A stretch of 64,000 nucleotides of DNA from Azolla caroliniana. Lineage: Eukaryota; Polypodiophyta. Made by a program: the position numbers and the translations under genes. This document shows, piece after piece, positions 25,001 to 37,200 of this stretch; the first letter of the stretch is position 1; every line of letters begins with the position of its first letter. The notes beneath the pieces are model-generated. The model did not search any database. It saw only the letters and a program-made list of their open reading frames with translations, and was not told the origin of the DNA. The DNA is taken from contig JBHGNT010000001.1 of assembly GCA_043228905.1 (NCBI GenBank), forward strand, positions 20,708,001 to 20,772,000, read 5' to 3'.

Positions 25001-28000
25001 AACCCCAAAATCCTAAATTTGCGGCTAAAACTTGCCTGAACCCTCTCTGTCTCTCTCAGCTTGCCTGCACCATAACTCTCTCATTTACACCTGGTTTACC
25101 TGGCCCCATCAGCTCCTTTGACCTATTAGTGAGAAGTATAGTTCTCTCTCACTCACCTTAATCTAATTTGTCTGGGCTCACTACCACCTTCACCTATTAG
25201 TTAGACGTAAAGTATTACTTCAACTCTTATGAATACTATCAGGAGAAATTGCAAAAAACTTTGATACACCTTTACCTAAGGCTGAACTTTAATTCTTATG
25301 AATACTACAGGAGAGATTGAAAAAAGAGAACCTTTCCAACACTTGAATAGGATCAACCACAAGCTCCAGCTTTCCATCAATCCACAAGGAGTATTTTGCA
25401 TTTGGAAAGAGCCGATGCAGTAACAACTTCGGAATCTATTTCCCAAATAAATACATGATGAGGACATGGTAGCATTGATTTCTATAACATTTCATTCTCA
25501 TAAAAAAATAACCATAACTATCCATCCCAAATTTGCAGTAAAATATGAAAAGGCACTTTCGCAAAATCTTGGTGCTCAAATGATAAGAACCTTAACAATT
25601 AAGCTAAACCTATGTAACCCAGCAAAAGTAGCATACTGGTTCTACCTCGCTGTCTCATAACTTAATCGCTGTAATTGATTTTGAAACATTTTCCCCAAAT
25701 ATTAGCCCCTTCCAAGTACAAACGTAACTGGGTAATTCCCACAATAATAAGGTGACTACCTGACTAGCAAGATTTCCAAACATATTTATACACTGAAACA
25801 TCAATTTTAAGTTTAAAAACAATCATTAAGCATACTCTCCTCTTCAATAGATCAGGGTAAGGTGTAAAATGGTTATAATGCACGTAGGGCATCTATGTTT
25901 ATCTTGAGACCATTACTATTTGATAAAAACTAATATTTTACAGCTCATTTGCACAACAAACGTGACACAACAATTTCTGGTATCAAGGACCTTTACTACT
26001 TAACCTGACAAAGTTACTGTCAAATAAAAAGTACGGCCATTGTGGACACATGTGCGCAGTTCTTATACTCCAAAATTACCTTTCCATTGCGTCTAGCATC
26101 TAAATATGGCATGTTATGTACGAGCACCACTCTCCATATTCCGTTCTCCAAAATGTTTTGGTCAGAGTTAACCGAATATAAAGATTTATGAGTTTCCTCA
26201 TCTATAAACATGAAGAAACAAACTTTTTTCCTGGACTGCGGACTGACGTTTCTTGGCTGTTGCAACAAGTCATAGTTACCTGCAACATCAACTCAGTTCT
26301 AACGGTACAAAAATAATAAAGGAAAAAAGACATGCCAAATAAACGCAGTTGCTCACCAAAAATTGCCGATGCCACAACTATCCCCCTACATTTCTCCATA
26401 TCCAGAAGATCAGGTTCATCAATATCAAAACCAGTTCCAAGTCCAGGTTTTACTCCCTTGGTAAATCTATAACAGTCCAGGTTGCACAACTAAATATTAT
26501 TAGAGTGAAAGCAGTTATTTTCAGACTCGCATAAGTGGAAAGAAAATCAATGAGCATAATGTTGCACAAACTGAATAAAGCCCCTCATTGTGAGGTTAGC
26601 ATAGATGGAAACAAAATGTGTAAACAGTGTTGCATATTTGGAACAAAAGACCATTACTGTTAAGATATAATTCGAAAGAAAATCTAAAAGAATAGAATTC
26701 TACAATCCTTGGTATAAGGCTACCATAACTAAACGCAAGCCTCTACAATATATATACAATATTGCCAAACGTAGAATGACAGGCCTTAGGGTAGGGCTGC
26801 CATAAGAGAAAAAGTGAATTTATAAAAATAACGGTGCACAATTAGAATGAGGACGCTCAGTGTAAGACTAGCATAAACAGAAAAAAAGTGAAACTAAATA
26901 GAAAGAAAAGGTAACTGGAGAAATAACCTACCCACAATAAACCTTCATATCTTCTTGCATCTCGAATGATTTGCGCCGTTCTTCCAAGGTAGGATAGCCT
27001 CCAAATTCAGAGCCCACTAGGCCTATGCCAGTGTGAGAACCAGCTACGTCGAAAACATAAGAGAGCCTTTTTATAACCGGCATTGGGAAATTATTCGTTG
27101 ATGGCATCTTCTTGATCGCATCCTCAATTGGAAGATAGCAAACAGGACAAGCTACACACAATGTACTATAACATCAACATCAGTACTATAAGCAACAGCT
27201 AGCAAATGCACTATAACGGATAATTCTACATCCCGATTTCAACTAATTCAATGGGAAGTACGCAATATAAGCAGCATCAGCACTATATGCAGTATCCCAT
27301 GCACCATAAATAACATCTGATTCAATGAATTTAACAATAAAATGGATACATCATTCCAGAAATATATGCACTGATGCACAGGACACCACATCTAGTTTGT
27401 TTACAATAAAACAGATTATTTGACACGTGGATTAATCTCATTCAAATGAAATTATGCATCACAAACATTCCAAGAATGCACAAATTTTAAGATTTTTAGA
27501 ATAAAACGGATAATTCATCATGTGGATATACCTAATTCAAATGGAATTATGCACATTATAAGACAATCCTAGAAAATGCAAAAATTAAACGATTTCGACA
27601 AGAAAATAGTGTTAATCTGATTCAAACAGAATAGCCTTTTGCGAATGCACAAATTGAATCGCTTTTCACAATAGAACAGCCAGCTCTACATGTGAGCTCC
27701 ATCTGATTCAAATGGAATTAAGCACTCACGCCGAGGTCCAGTTCTCTTCTTATCCGAGGGTGGAGGAGGAAGCGTGAAACCATGGCAAAGATGATCTGGA
27801 GGAAGAGGTTGATCTGAACTCATATATGAAGATTTGGTCGTATTCTTATGATCATCCAATCTTGGATTATGTATGAAACGCATAGTATTAGCTCTCAAAG
27901 TGATCTCTTCTGAAAGCCGGGAGGATTGATTCCCTATTCTATCACTACTATTTGCATCAGAATGTAAGCTTCTGATCCTTTCCACATTTATGAGCTCCAA

Positions 28001-28556
28001 TACAGTTTCTTTCTCTGCATACATTGAGGAGATTGACTAAGATATCGATATGGTGAATAGACGATAACCCACATTGAGAATACAGGAACAAAGCGAGAGG
28101 AGCAAGAGAGATACAAACATAGAGAAACAGAGAATAAACCATATCTCACATCCATAGAGTTCAAATAAAGAGAATGAAATAGAGGAAACATCATAGTCCA
28201 AGTAAACAATGTCCAAATAGAGAGCCCGCATCGAGAATTCCAAAATAGAGGGAGAGAAAGAAAACCATCGCCCATATCCACAAATGTTCAGAAGAAAAAG
28301 AGAAAACCAGAAGTGAAAAAAGATAGACCAACATACCTGAGCGTGTGGTAAAGTGGATAGAAACTCTGCTGGCGATGTTGATGAGCATTACGAAGGAAAA
28401 TACGCAGATGAGTGCGGCAGAGAGCATCCCCGCACTTCTTCTGGTAGAAAAAACTCTGTGGGGCCGGAAGGAGAAGCAAGAAAACTCTGAAGGTTTGGTC
28501 TGATGAATCTTTCTTAAACCTAATGAAGATGCAGAAGATGTTGTTGTTGTTGTTGA

Positions 28557-28590
<34 letters not shown>

Positions 28591-28748
28591 GGTGGTGGTG
28601 GTGATGGTAGTGGTGGTGGTAGTGGTAGCGGTAGCGGTAGTAATGGTGGTGGTGGTGATGAAGAAGAAGAAGACGGTTGCCATGAGAGAGCAGAGATACT
28701 AGAGTTGCTAGAAGAGCGAGGAAGCAAAGTTACGCTTAAGGACGCCAT
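22068..28748 (-). CDS. DUF616 family protein (MUCI70/TOD1-like putative glycosyltransferase), eight exons, 3' end unresolved
   Basis: A spliced nuclear gene. Exons: 28337-28748, 27730-28014, 26932-27151, 26357-26466, 26080-26279, 25332-25435, 23033-23220, 22068-22267. Every junction has GT..AG and phases match, giving 573 codons without a stop. Residues 1-106 are low-complexity (Ser, Pro and Thr runs), and about 107-127 form a hydrophobic segment (MLSAALICVFSFVMLINIAS) suited to a type II signal anchor. The family core follows: KKRTGPRPCPVCYLPIEDA, FGGYPTLEERRKSFEM, GLGTGFDIDEPDLLDME, VVASAIFG, PRNVSPQSRKKVCFFMF(I)D, KLLLHRLFPNAKYSLWIDGK, RRFDVFAEAEANKAAGKY, VPEGCVIIREHN, LWFNEVDRFTSRDQLSF, MFLDCERRNFVVQ. 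In Arabidopsis the family includes MUCI70 (mucilage pectin, Golgi) and TOD1; the exact reaction here is unknown. The eighth exon ends in phase 0 at a good donor (CAG/GTGTGT), so at least one more exon is needed. Confidence 0.93.
22670..22962. mobile_element. hAT-like MITE in intron 7 of the DUF616 gene
   Basis: The 293-bp element has terminal inverted repeats TAACAATTGGCAAC (22670-22683) and GTTGCCGATTGTTA (22949-22962; one mismatch as inverted repeat). It is flanked by a perfect 8-bp duplication GTCAAGAC (22662-22669 and 22963-22970). Eight-base target duplications are the hAT hallmark. The inside is built from AACCG / CGGTTT motifs (for example GAACCGAACCGAACCG) and two similar blocks containing GGTTTGGATTTTTACCTAA. 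It has no coding capacity. Confidence 0.88.
23935..24060. repeat. AT-rich microsatellite, (TATATG)n-like
   Basis: Alternating TATA/TATG repeats (TATATATGTATATGTATAG and similar) inside intron 6 of the DUF616 gene. Confidence 0.85.
24240..24620. repeat. Degenerate two-copy tandem repeat, period about 165 bp
   Basis: TATTTTCAAATTTCCA recurs at 24305 and 24470. TTTTTCAGAATCTTGAAAATACCAA and ATTTCAGG(C/A)ATTTCA(A/T)GGAAAATGA recur in the same order. Intronic, with no coding signal. Confidence 0.75.
28540..28690 (-). repeat. Coding triplet repeat in exon 1 of the DUF616 gene
   Basis: GTT, GAT and GGT runs on the plus strand encode Thr, Ser and Pro runs on the gene strand (residues 26-75, including nine Pro in a row and seven Ser). 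The reading frame is kept. Probably a length-variable, disordered N-terminal tail before the membrane anchor. Confidence 0.9.
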
Positions 28749-29440
28749 AGCTACTATTAGGGTTTCTATAAATGGGTTCAGAAAGATTGGAATTAAGAAG
28801 AGAAAGTAGGTCTTTTATTATTTCTAAGCTCCGTGATGATACTTTCTGCTGCTGCTTTTCTTTTCTGATGATGATGATGATGATGATGATTGGGTTGTGG
28901 AGAGAGGAGGGGGAGGGGGAGGGGACTACACAAAAAGAAAAAGAAGAAGAAGAAGAAAAAAAAAAAAACTAAAGCTATGTGTGTGCAGGCAGAGAAGAGA
29001 GATGTTACGTAAAACCGAGATCTATGAAGAAGAAGAAGAAGAAGAAGCAGCTTTTTCCTCGCTGCTACTCTTGCTCTTGCTCTACTGCCACTATGTATGT
29101 ACATATGTATTTGTGTGTGTGTGTGTGTGTGTAACTTTCTACATTCCACACAAGCTGAAGCACGCACGCAACAGTAAGGAAGAAGGGATTTGGAAGGTAT
29201 GTGGTTCCATCCATCCATCCATCCACCCATCCATGGGCATTGGGATGGGATGGGTTGGGTTGGGATGACCCATCCTCCCTATGCTATCTATGTATGCTAT
29301 GTTATTGTACTTGTGCACACTTCACTCACTTCTGTTTGCAATGAATTGTGGGCATCACGATTCGGTGATCGACATGTGATCCATTACTACTATGCACATC
29401 TCAATCATCTCCGCGTCCTTTGAACCAAATGTGTGCCTAC
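28749..29440 (-). promoter_or_regulatory. Upstream region of the DUF616 gene with several microsatellites
   Basis: The presumed 5' UTR and promoter hold GAT repeats (28866-28888), GAA-rich tracts (about 28937-28970 and 29023-29047), a (TG)n run (29112-29131) and a TCCA repeat (29206-29233). I did not find a convincing TATA box, and open frames here are repeat artefacts. Confidence 0.45.
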
Positions 29441-30150
29441 TACTCTAGGGTTTGCTTGTGATTCCTTGACTCATTTGTGTGCATTGAGGCTTCGTTACAA
29501 TCATTCAATCAACGATGTGTTGGTCGAGGTTTGGTTATGATAGATAGATAGATTATTGTAGTGTATTGTAGTGTGGTGTGGTGTGGTGTGGTGTGTGGGT
29601 AAAATCAAATGATCAAAGTGCATCTCGCAAGTTCAATCGTTGTTGTGTTGTTCAATATGTGCAAATCAGGCTTTGGTCGCCATCAATTGAAAGGTGCATG
29701 ACAACGTTTTTACTTTTATTGTATTTGACTCATCAATTTAGACTACGACAAGTCTTCGAGTGCAATCTCTTGATTGGGTTGTATGTGCAATGAGGTCCAC
29801 CTTTAAATATATCAATCTATTCGTACACAAATAGGTTCGATCACAAACAACATTTATTTATGTGTTGACACAATTTCATTGCAACCAATCGTTCTACCAA
29901 AGTGTGTGTTCAACGAAGTTCTATTGCGATTGATTGTTCGATCAATATGTATGCGCACTAATGTTCAGTCGTGACCAAATGTGCACCATGCCTCAATTAA
30001 GATTGCTTAATCAAATGTTTATATGAAAAAGATCTATTTTTTATTGAGCAATCAATGTGTGCTCACCGAGTTTACATTCATAGGTCGATCAATGTGGGTG
30101 CACTAAGGTTCGCCAAGTGATTAATAATGTAATAGGGCTCATTTGAGATA
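29441..30150. repeat. Decayed minisatellite-like region
   Basis: Variants of (G)ATCAATGTGTGC...AAGGTTCG recur at irregular spacing, for example near 29496-29530, 29650-29680, 29940-29975, 30045-30075 and 30090-30115. Unit borders are blurred. No coding signal. Confidence 0.4.
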
Positions 30151-32869
30151 TCTTTGATCATGTATTGGCAATAAGATTCCATTTTGATTTGTTAATCAAT
30201 TTATACTACATTGTTGCGCACACATAAATTGATCACATGTGAATGTTGTTATACACACATCAACCACAAAAATAAACCTAAAAGGTGTGTAATCCTATAA
30301 TAATGTCTAGCAACCGAACCCTAACACTCTATGATATTGCTGATGGGGTTCGCTGTTAATGCATAGATAGCCAAATGAGCCTAAATTATAACTAGGACCA
30401 ACGGGGCTACATTATAGTCATGTTCAAAAAAACACTAATACATGTTTTACGGTAAAGTTATAAAACGTATGCTTGTGTGTTGTGAACCCAAAGGGTTAAA
30501 AATCATATTATTAATCATTCCCAAGACATTATATGTAGTTCAAAAGAAACAAACATTAGTTATGAAGAGCACATTTATGTCTTTTTTGGGCTTTGCATGC
30601 ATATTGAACTACAATTTTGAGAATTTGCTTGCAATGAATGATAAATATTGTTCCTTACTTTGTCATAACAATTTTGCCATACATGAGTGTTGCAAATGTT
30701 TCTAGGCGCATTCTATATGATTTCCCTTTCAACATGGGGCTCATGATTAACATATTACAACGTAAGGAGAGCACACATCCATAAAACTTGCAGGCCCATT
30801 GTTCTTTAGCCATGTAGATCAATAATTTACGCTCTACTAGTGCATTGCCATTTCATTTGCATTATGTGCCGAAAGTTTTGAAAACATAAATCTGCACCAT
30901 ACCTTGTTGAATTTTCTCTTATTATTTAGACCGTAAAAATGAGCTCAATCAACTACCAAGTGTAAACACTAATATAATCTTGATTAAAATTTCATTTGAT
31001 TTCGATTTTAACATTTTTTATTGCATGAGTGCTCACATAATTATCAATCTCAAAGTGAACCTGTTGCTATTTTCCCACCATTTGCCACAAACCTATTCCC
31101 TATTATTCGTTTGTTTTTGAGTCTCAATAAATTTAAAAAGAATACATAGTGTTAGAACCACATTTTCAAAGACTTGTACATAGACAGAGCTAGATTATTA
31201 AACAATCATGTTTGAAGCTCCTTCCCACAAAAATTCTTCTTACCAAGGTTTTTTTTTGCATTTCTGTTATTCAGGGCTTGATGATGTGTAATGAAATGCT
31301 AATAAACTAATTCAAGCCAAGTTGTGCATTTAAAGCAGAAATTGATAGAAAGGCTAGGATGCCTTCATTTTAGTATATCCTTTGGCTCCACGACATTACA
31401 TTACAAAGTACAATAATTGTAACTTTTGAAGTAATTGTTCGTACTTTTTTTTTTGTTCTAGAGAAGGATGATATGAAAATGGTTAGTTTTGAGTCACATG
31501 GCAGACACATTGTTTTTTAAATTACATTATTTACTCTCACAGTCTAGATGTGAAAAATATGTTCCTTTGAAATGTATAACAATATTTATTTAGATCCTAA
31601 AACCACATAACCTAGCTTAAAGTTCGGTTTACTTGCTTCTACACTATTTTTATTTTGTTTTGTTCTTTTTATTGTCTAAATCTCCATTTTCAACTACGTT
31701 ATTCTTTATTTTTAAAGAAGGCTCTCCCTTTTCCCATATGGTTTTTATTTATAGAGAGGACAATGTGAATTAGCCTTTTTTGCTAGCATCACTTGTTAAA
31801 GGGTGTTCATATCATTCCTAATGCTCGTGTTGTAGAAAATATGTTAATGTCAATGTCAACATCAACGCAATGCAACTTTGCACGAAACTCATCATTGACG
31901 ATATATCCTATCATTTTCTATCCATCAATGTCCATATTGTAAAGCGGTTTTATTAGGATAGGTTGTTAGTTTTGATGACCTCAAATGAAAAAAAATATGA
32001 AAAGTTTTGATAGAGAGCGTATTCTTATTGCCTTTTAATAGGCTAAGTTAGTATTGTGCAAATCGTCTTAATTTCAATATTGCAATATATGCTTTAGGGG
32101 CAAAATGTTTGTGTGCATGATCTTAGACTATTTGATAAAAAAATTCTCAAAGACAAATCCATTGGTTATAGACACATGACAAAGATTTCTTGATCATATG
32201 ATGAGTAGGAGCATATCAATTTTGGAAGGAACAAGGATATGAATTGAATATTACAATTCCTATAGCGTGAGATAAACTGTTAAGTGTGTTATTAACTTGA
32301 TTAGAGCATAAGGTTTCTACCCCACGAGTTACCTTCTTATCATGCACACTTGACTTACGTTAAGAGTATGTTAGTGTGGATATGGCTCTTGTTAACTAAG
32401 CTTGTGCAATTCTCATGAAACCTAAGTTATGACCCACATCAACCTTTTGATGGTATTGGACATTGAGGAGGTTCGGGTTCATCTCACGTCATTGTTAGGG
32501 GGTGATTAGGTAGTATTGCATCCCTCTTTCCTTTCTTTGTCCTATAATTCATCATGTTTTGCATAAATAATTAGTTAGACTCTATCATTGATGTTATATG
32601 ATTTGGTTAAAAAACAAGGCATTACGTGCCAAAGCACAATGTGAAAGAGTCGCTTGTAAAAAAACGCATTTATATGAGAACCATCAATATTTGGTGACAC
32701 ATTTCCAATTATTTGGAGTTAAAATATTTATGTATGAACATGATGGTGTGGTAGGAGAGCTTGTGACCATTGCTAACTTGCTTAGAGGGAATGGAACCAC
32801 TAATGGGCTGCATAGTTATAGGGTTGTCCAACCAAACAACTCCTATTTTGGCTGGACTTAGTCGTTTAA
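30151..32869. other. Long AT-rich intergenic stretch without recognisable gene
   Basis: The longest frames (30442-30705 and 32598-32861) carry no motif I recognise and have no supporting splice or promoter context. I see no LTR ends, tRNA or hairpin. Possibly decayed repeats. Confidence 0.5.
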
Positions 32870-33487
32870 CTCTTCTTCTAACTGACTAAGGACTTCAAAT
32901 TTGTTCGATAGACTTGGGCTATTAGTACTATTAGGACTATCAGACACTCCTACTAAAATAGACTTGGGTTTAGTACTATTAGTACTAGCGGCTATTTGAT
33001 TTACTTGTCTTCTTGGTCTATGAGGACAATTCACTAAAATATGTCTCGGTCCACCACAATAAAGACATAGTCAATTTGCTCGGCGCCGTTGCTTTTCCTC
33101 TTCCGATAATGGTTCGTGACGACGTTTGGTGTCGATTTCCATCGGAGTTGGAGTATTTGCTGGAGATGCATTATATGACTCTCTTGGAAAAGGATTTGCT
33201 ATAATTGAGGCGTAGGTGGGCTCTGATCTTGTCCTTGGCATCTGGAACTGACGTTCCGAACGTTGTTTGAAAAGGCGGTTATCGCATCGTACCGCTTGAC
33301 TGATTGCTTTTGTGAGCGACTTTGGTTCTTCAGGGAAGGTCAAGAGTAAATCCTTGACATCATTACGTAGGCGCGAAATTGCTCCATCAATGCTTGGTTA
33401 TCCCAGGGAATATCGGTGGCGAGAAGATGGAAATCCGCGGCATAAGTTGAGGCCGGCCAACCACCTTGATGCAGTCTTTGGATTTTG
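32870..33487 (-). pseudogene. Chromovirus gag, C-terminal part (split by Copia)
   Basis: The minus strand reads LHQGGWPASTYAADFHLLAT and IPWDNQALMEQFRAYVMSRI (33480-33360), then MTFPEEPKSLTKAISQAVRC (from 33343). The typical knuckle CLYCGGPRHILVNCP follows near 33060, and a tail to about 32880. This is the gag type with the spacing S/T-EY-A...F..LA...W.D.AL...F. A frame change occurs near 33343. The N-terminal half lies at 39070-39729, on the other side of the inserted Copia. Confidence 0.88.
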
Positions 33488-34193
33488 TGTTGGGATTTCG
33501 GTCCCTCCGGATGGGATGTCCGGATGATGAAGACCCCGGTTACGGAGCCGGATGAAGAGTACCCGGATACGGATCCGGATGATGAAGACCCCGGTTACGG
33601 AGCCGGATGAAGAGTACCCGGATACGGATCCGGATGATGAAGACCCCGGTTACGGAGCCGGATGAAGAGTACCCGGATACGGATCCGGATGATGAAGACC
33701 CCGGTTACGGAGCCGGATGACGAATGTACCCGGAGAGAGATTCGGATGCGGGGACATATTTGTGAATATGTTTGCTAAGAGCCCTTGTGGCTATATTTGT
33801 AAATAGCCCGAAAGTCATATATGTATAAATATGACTTAGGGCAAACAGTTTATGTTGTTGCTCATTCTTCCCATGCGAAGTGAGAGCAGCCGAGAGAGAG
33901 AGAGAGATAGAGCGCGAGAGAGACGAAGAGGTAGACGCCTCTGTGTACTTCCGCCGCCTGTGGCGAGGACAGCGAGCTCAAGGTCGTTGCCTTGCAGCTC
34001 GCCATTGTATATTTCTCTGTGCATAGTTTGGTTCGGAGTCTCGCACTCCCGTGGTTTTTCCCGTATAGGGTTTTCCACGTTAATCCCTGTGTATCGCGTC
34101 TTTCTCTGTATTTCCTATTTTCTGCTACATTGATCCGCGATTAATCGGTTGTGGCCGAGTGAAGAAGGTGAATCCAAGAGGTGATTCCTTTCA
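33488..34193 (+). repeat. 5' LTR of the young Copia
   Basis: TGTTGGGATTTCGG...GATTCCTTTCA. The U3 part holds 55-bp repeats starting at 33523, 33578, 33633 and 33688 (the last is partial). A TATA box TATAAATA is at 33824-33831, and a GA-rich 5' leader starts near 33891. Confidence 0.96.
33824..33831 (+). promoter_or_regulatory. TATA box in the Copia 5' LTR
   Basis: TATAAATA in GTATAAATATGACTTAGGGC. The same TATAAATATGACTTAGGGC context occurs in the related solo LTR at 48223-48908, which supports a conserved promoter. Confidence 0.7.
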
Positions 34194-34196
34194 AAC

Positions 34197-34208
34197 TGGT
34201 ATCAGAGC
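34197..34208 (+). other. Primer-binding site, initiator tRNA-Met type
   Basis: TGGTATCAGAGC, three bases after the LTR, complementary to the 3' end of plant initiator tRNA-Met as in most Copia elements. Confidence 0.95.
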
Positions 34209-34221
34209 GAGGTTGCGGAAA

Positions 34222-37200
34222 ATGGAAGGCGGCGGCAGCGGGCAGCCGATGATGATGGTGCTGAATGCACAGAATTACGCCGACTGGAAGATCAAGATGG
34301 AGGATCTTCTGATTGTTCGGGACCTGTACGAACCGATTGACAGGTCGGAAATACCGAAGGGAGTACTTGAGTCGGAGTGGAAGCTCCTGAACCGGAAAGC
34401 AGTAGCGACGATCCGGCAATATGTCGATGTAAGTGTCCTGCAACATGTGGCGAACGATACGAACGCCTATGAGATGTGGAAGAAGCTGTCGGGCCTCTAT
34501 GAGAGGAAGAATGCGTTGAACCGGACCTCCCTGATGAGAAAGATAGTGAACCTCAAGTACCGGGACGGCGAGAGTATGGTGGAACACGTAAGCACGTTCA
34601 TGGGATTCGTGAACCAGCTTGCGGCGATCAAGTTCCCGTTGGAGGATGCAATGCAAGCCATCATCCTGATGTGTACATTGCCGGACAGCTGGGAGAACTT
34701 GGTGGTGACTCTCAGCACCTCCTGCACGGAAGACAACTTGTCCCTACAAACGGTAAAGACAAGTATTCTAAATGAAGAAGCGCGTCGGAGAGATAAAGAA
34801 CCGGCCTCCGACTCGAAGGCGCTGCTTGCCGAATCGGAACGGGGAAGACAATGGAACCGGAGTCCGCAAAGACGGGAGAAGTCGGGGACCCGGTCGCAGT
34901 CAAGAGGAAGACCCACATGCTTCCACTGTGGGAAGCCGGGGCACTTCCGGAAGAATTGTCGGCATTACCGAAAAGACAACGGAGCCGACGACACCGATTC
35001 GAAGAAATCACCGGAGAGAAACGGTGCATACCGGGGAGCCACGGACCGGAGAGGTCCGGATCGGCGAGGGCAGGACCGGAAAGGAACGACGGCACTCGCG
35101 GCAAGTGAAGAAGAGATAATGCTTATTACCGAAGAGAGGGAGCTGAACCTTGCCGGTGTAGAGATGACCTGGGTGGTCGATTCCGGAGCGTCGTTCCACC
35201 TGACCCCGGAGAAGAAATACTTCTCATCCTACACAGCCGGTGAGCACGGCTGTGTCCGGATGGGAAATGAAGGTACGTGCCGGATAGCCGGCATAGGAGA
35301 CGTGTGGCTGATGACATCAACCGGATGCAAGATGCTGCTGAAGGATGTGCGACACGTTCCGGAGGTCCGATTGAACCTGATCTCGGCCGGGAGGCTAGAT
35401 GATGAAGGCTACACGGGTAGCATCCGGAACGGCGTAATGAAGTTCAGCAAGGGGAGCCTGATAGTGGCTCGGGCCCGGAAGGTCAACACTCTGTACCTGA
35501 TGAATGCCCGGTTATGTCCGGAAGAGCTGAATGTAGCAGCCGACACTGCCGGTGAGCTGTGGCACAAAAGACTGTGCCACATGAGTGAGAAGGGGATGAA
35601 GAGGCTTGCAGAAGACAACCTTATTCCAGTGAAGCATGTGCACCTGGAGAAGTGCACCGACTGCCTGGCCGGTAAGCAAAACCGGACCTCCTTCCACTCA
35701 AGGCCACCGACGAGACGTAGCGCACCCTTGGAGCTGGTGCACACTGATGTGTGTCAGGTAGAAACGAAGTCACATGGCGGAGCCCAGTACTTCGTGACAT
35801 TCATTGATGATCACAGCCGGAAGCTGTGGACGGCACCGTTGAAGACAAAGGACCAAGTATTGTCCGTCTTCAAAGAACTCCACGCGAGAGTGGAAAGGGA
35901 ATCCGGCAAGAAGCTGAAAGCGATACGAGCGGATAACGGAGGGGAATACCGGGGGCAGTTCCAGGAGTACTGTCGCTCGAAGGGAATCCGACTCGAGTTT
36001 ACTGTGCCGAAGACGCCGGAACTGAACGGGCTGGCCGAGAGGATGAACCGGACCATAATGGAGAGGGTCCGGAGTATGCTGGCGCATGCGAAATTACCCA
36101 AGGGGTTTTGGGCTGAGGCAATGTCGACGGCGACATATGTGATAAACAGATCACCCTCAGTACCTTTGGACGGAGACACGCCGCAGAGAGTGTGGACCGG
36201 TAAGGAAGTATCCTACCGGCATCTGAAGGTGTTCGGGTGTCTCGCATACGTGCATGTGGCAAAGGACCGGAGAGGAAAGCTAGATCCAAAGACCCGGCCA
36301 TGCATATTCCTCGGTTACGGCGACGACGAGTTCGGCTACCGAGTATGGGACCCGGTCGACAAGAAGATATTCAGGAGTCGAGACATCATCTTCATGGAGG
36401 ACAAGACACTCGCCGACTGGGAGTCGGAGAAGAAGATGAAGAGCTCCAAGTCGACCGGTGAGGATCAACTCTACGAGGAGCAGTCCCGACCGGCAAGGGA
36501 CCGGTTAGCACTCGAGGACCCGGCCGAAGACGGTGAAGAAACAGAACCGGCCGAAGAAGATGAAAATGATACCGGAACCGGCCCCGATCCCGAAATGGAT
36601 TCGGATGAAGAAGAAGAATCGGAAGAACCGGTTACCGAAGCTCCCGAACGGAGATATCCTCTAAGAGAGAGGAGAGCCCCCCGGAGATTTCCGGAACCAG
36701 AGCACGTGCTGCTAACCGACGAGGGGGAGCCGGAGAGCTTTGAAGAAGCAAAGCATGACACCCAGAGCCGCAGGTGGTTGAGTGCCATGCAGGACGAGAT
36801 GGATTCCCTGCATGAGAACCACACATATGAACTTGTGGAGTTGCCGAAAGGAAAGCGGGCACTTCGAAACAAGTGGGTGTTCAAGCTGAAACCGGGAGAT
36901 GCCGGAAACCCCCCGAGATACAAAGCCAGGATCGTGGTGAAGGGGTTTCAGCAGAAGAAGGGCGTCGACTTCGACGAGATATTTGCCCCGGTAGTGAAGA
37001 TGACCTCCATCCGGACGGTGCTGAGCATAGCGGCAAGCATGGACCTCGAGGTAGAACAGATGGACGTGAAGACGGCATTCCTTCACGGTGACCTCGAAGA
37101 AGAGATCTACATGCAGCAACCGGAAGGATTCGAGAAGAAAGGGAAGGAGCACCTGGTATGCCGGTTGAAGAAGAGCCTTTACGGACTGAAGCAGGCTCCC

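Noticed and set aside
28288-28683. Thr/Ile/Asn-rich frame overlapping exon 1 of the DUF616 gene
   Set aside because: Shadow of the triplet repeat in another frame.
30442-30705. Small protein gene of 87 codons
   Set aside because: No recognised motif, no splice or promoter support, AT-rich surroundings.
33523-33740. CRISPR-like regular repeats
   Set aside because: The 55-bp units are directly tandem without unique spacers and belong to an LTR in a eukaryotic element.
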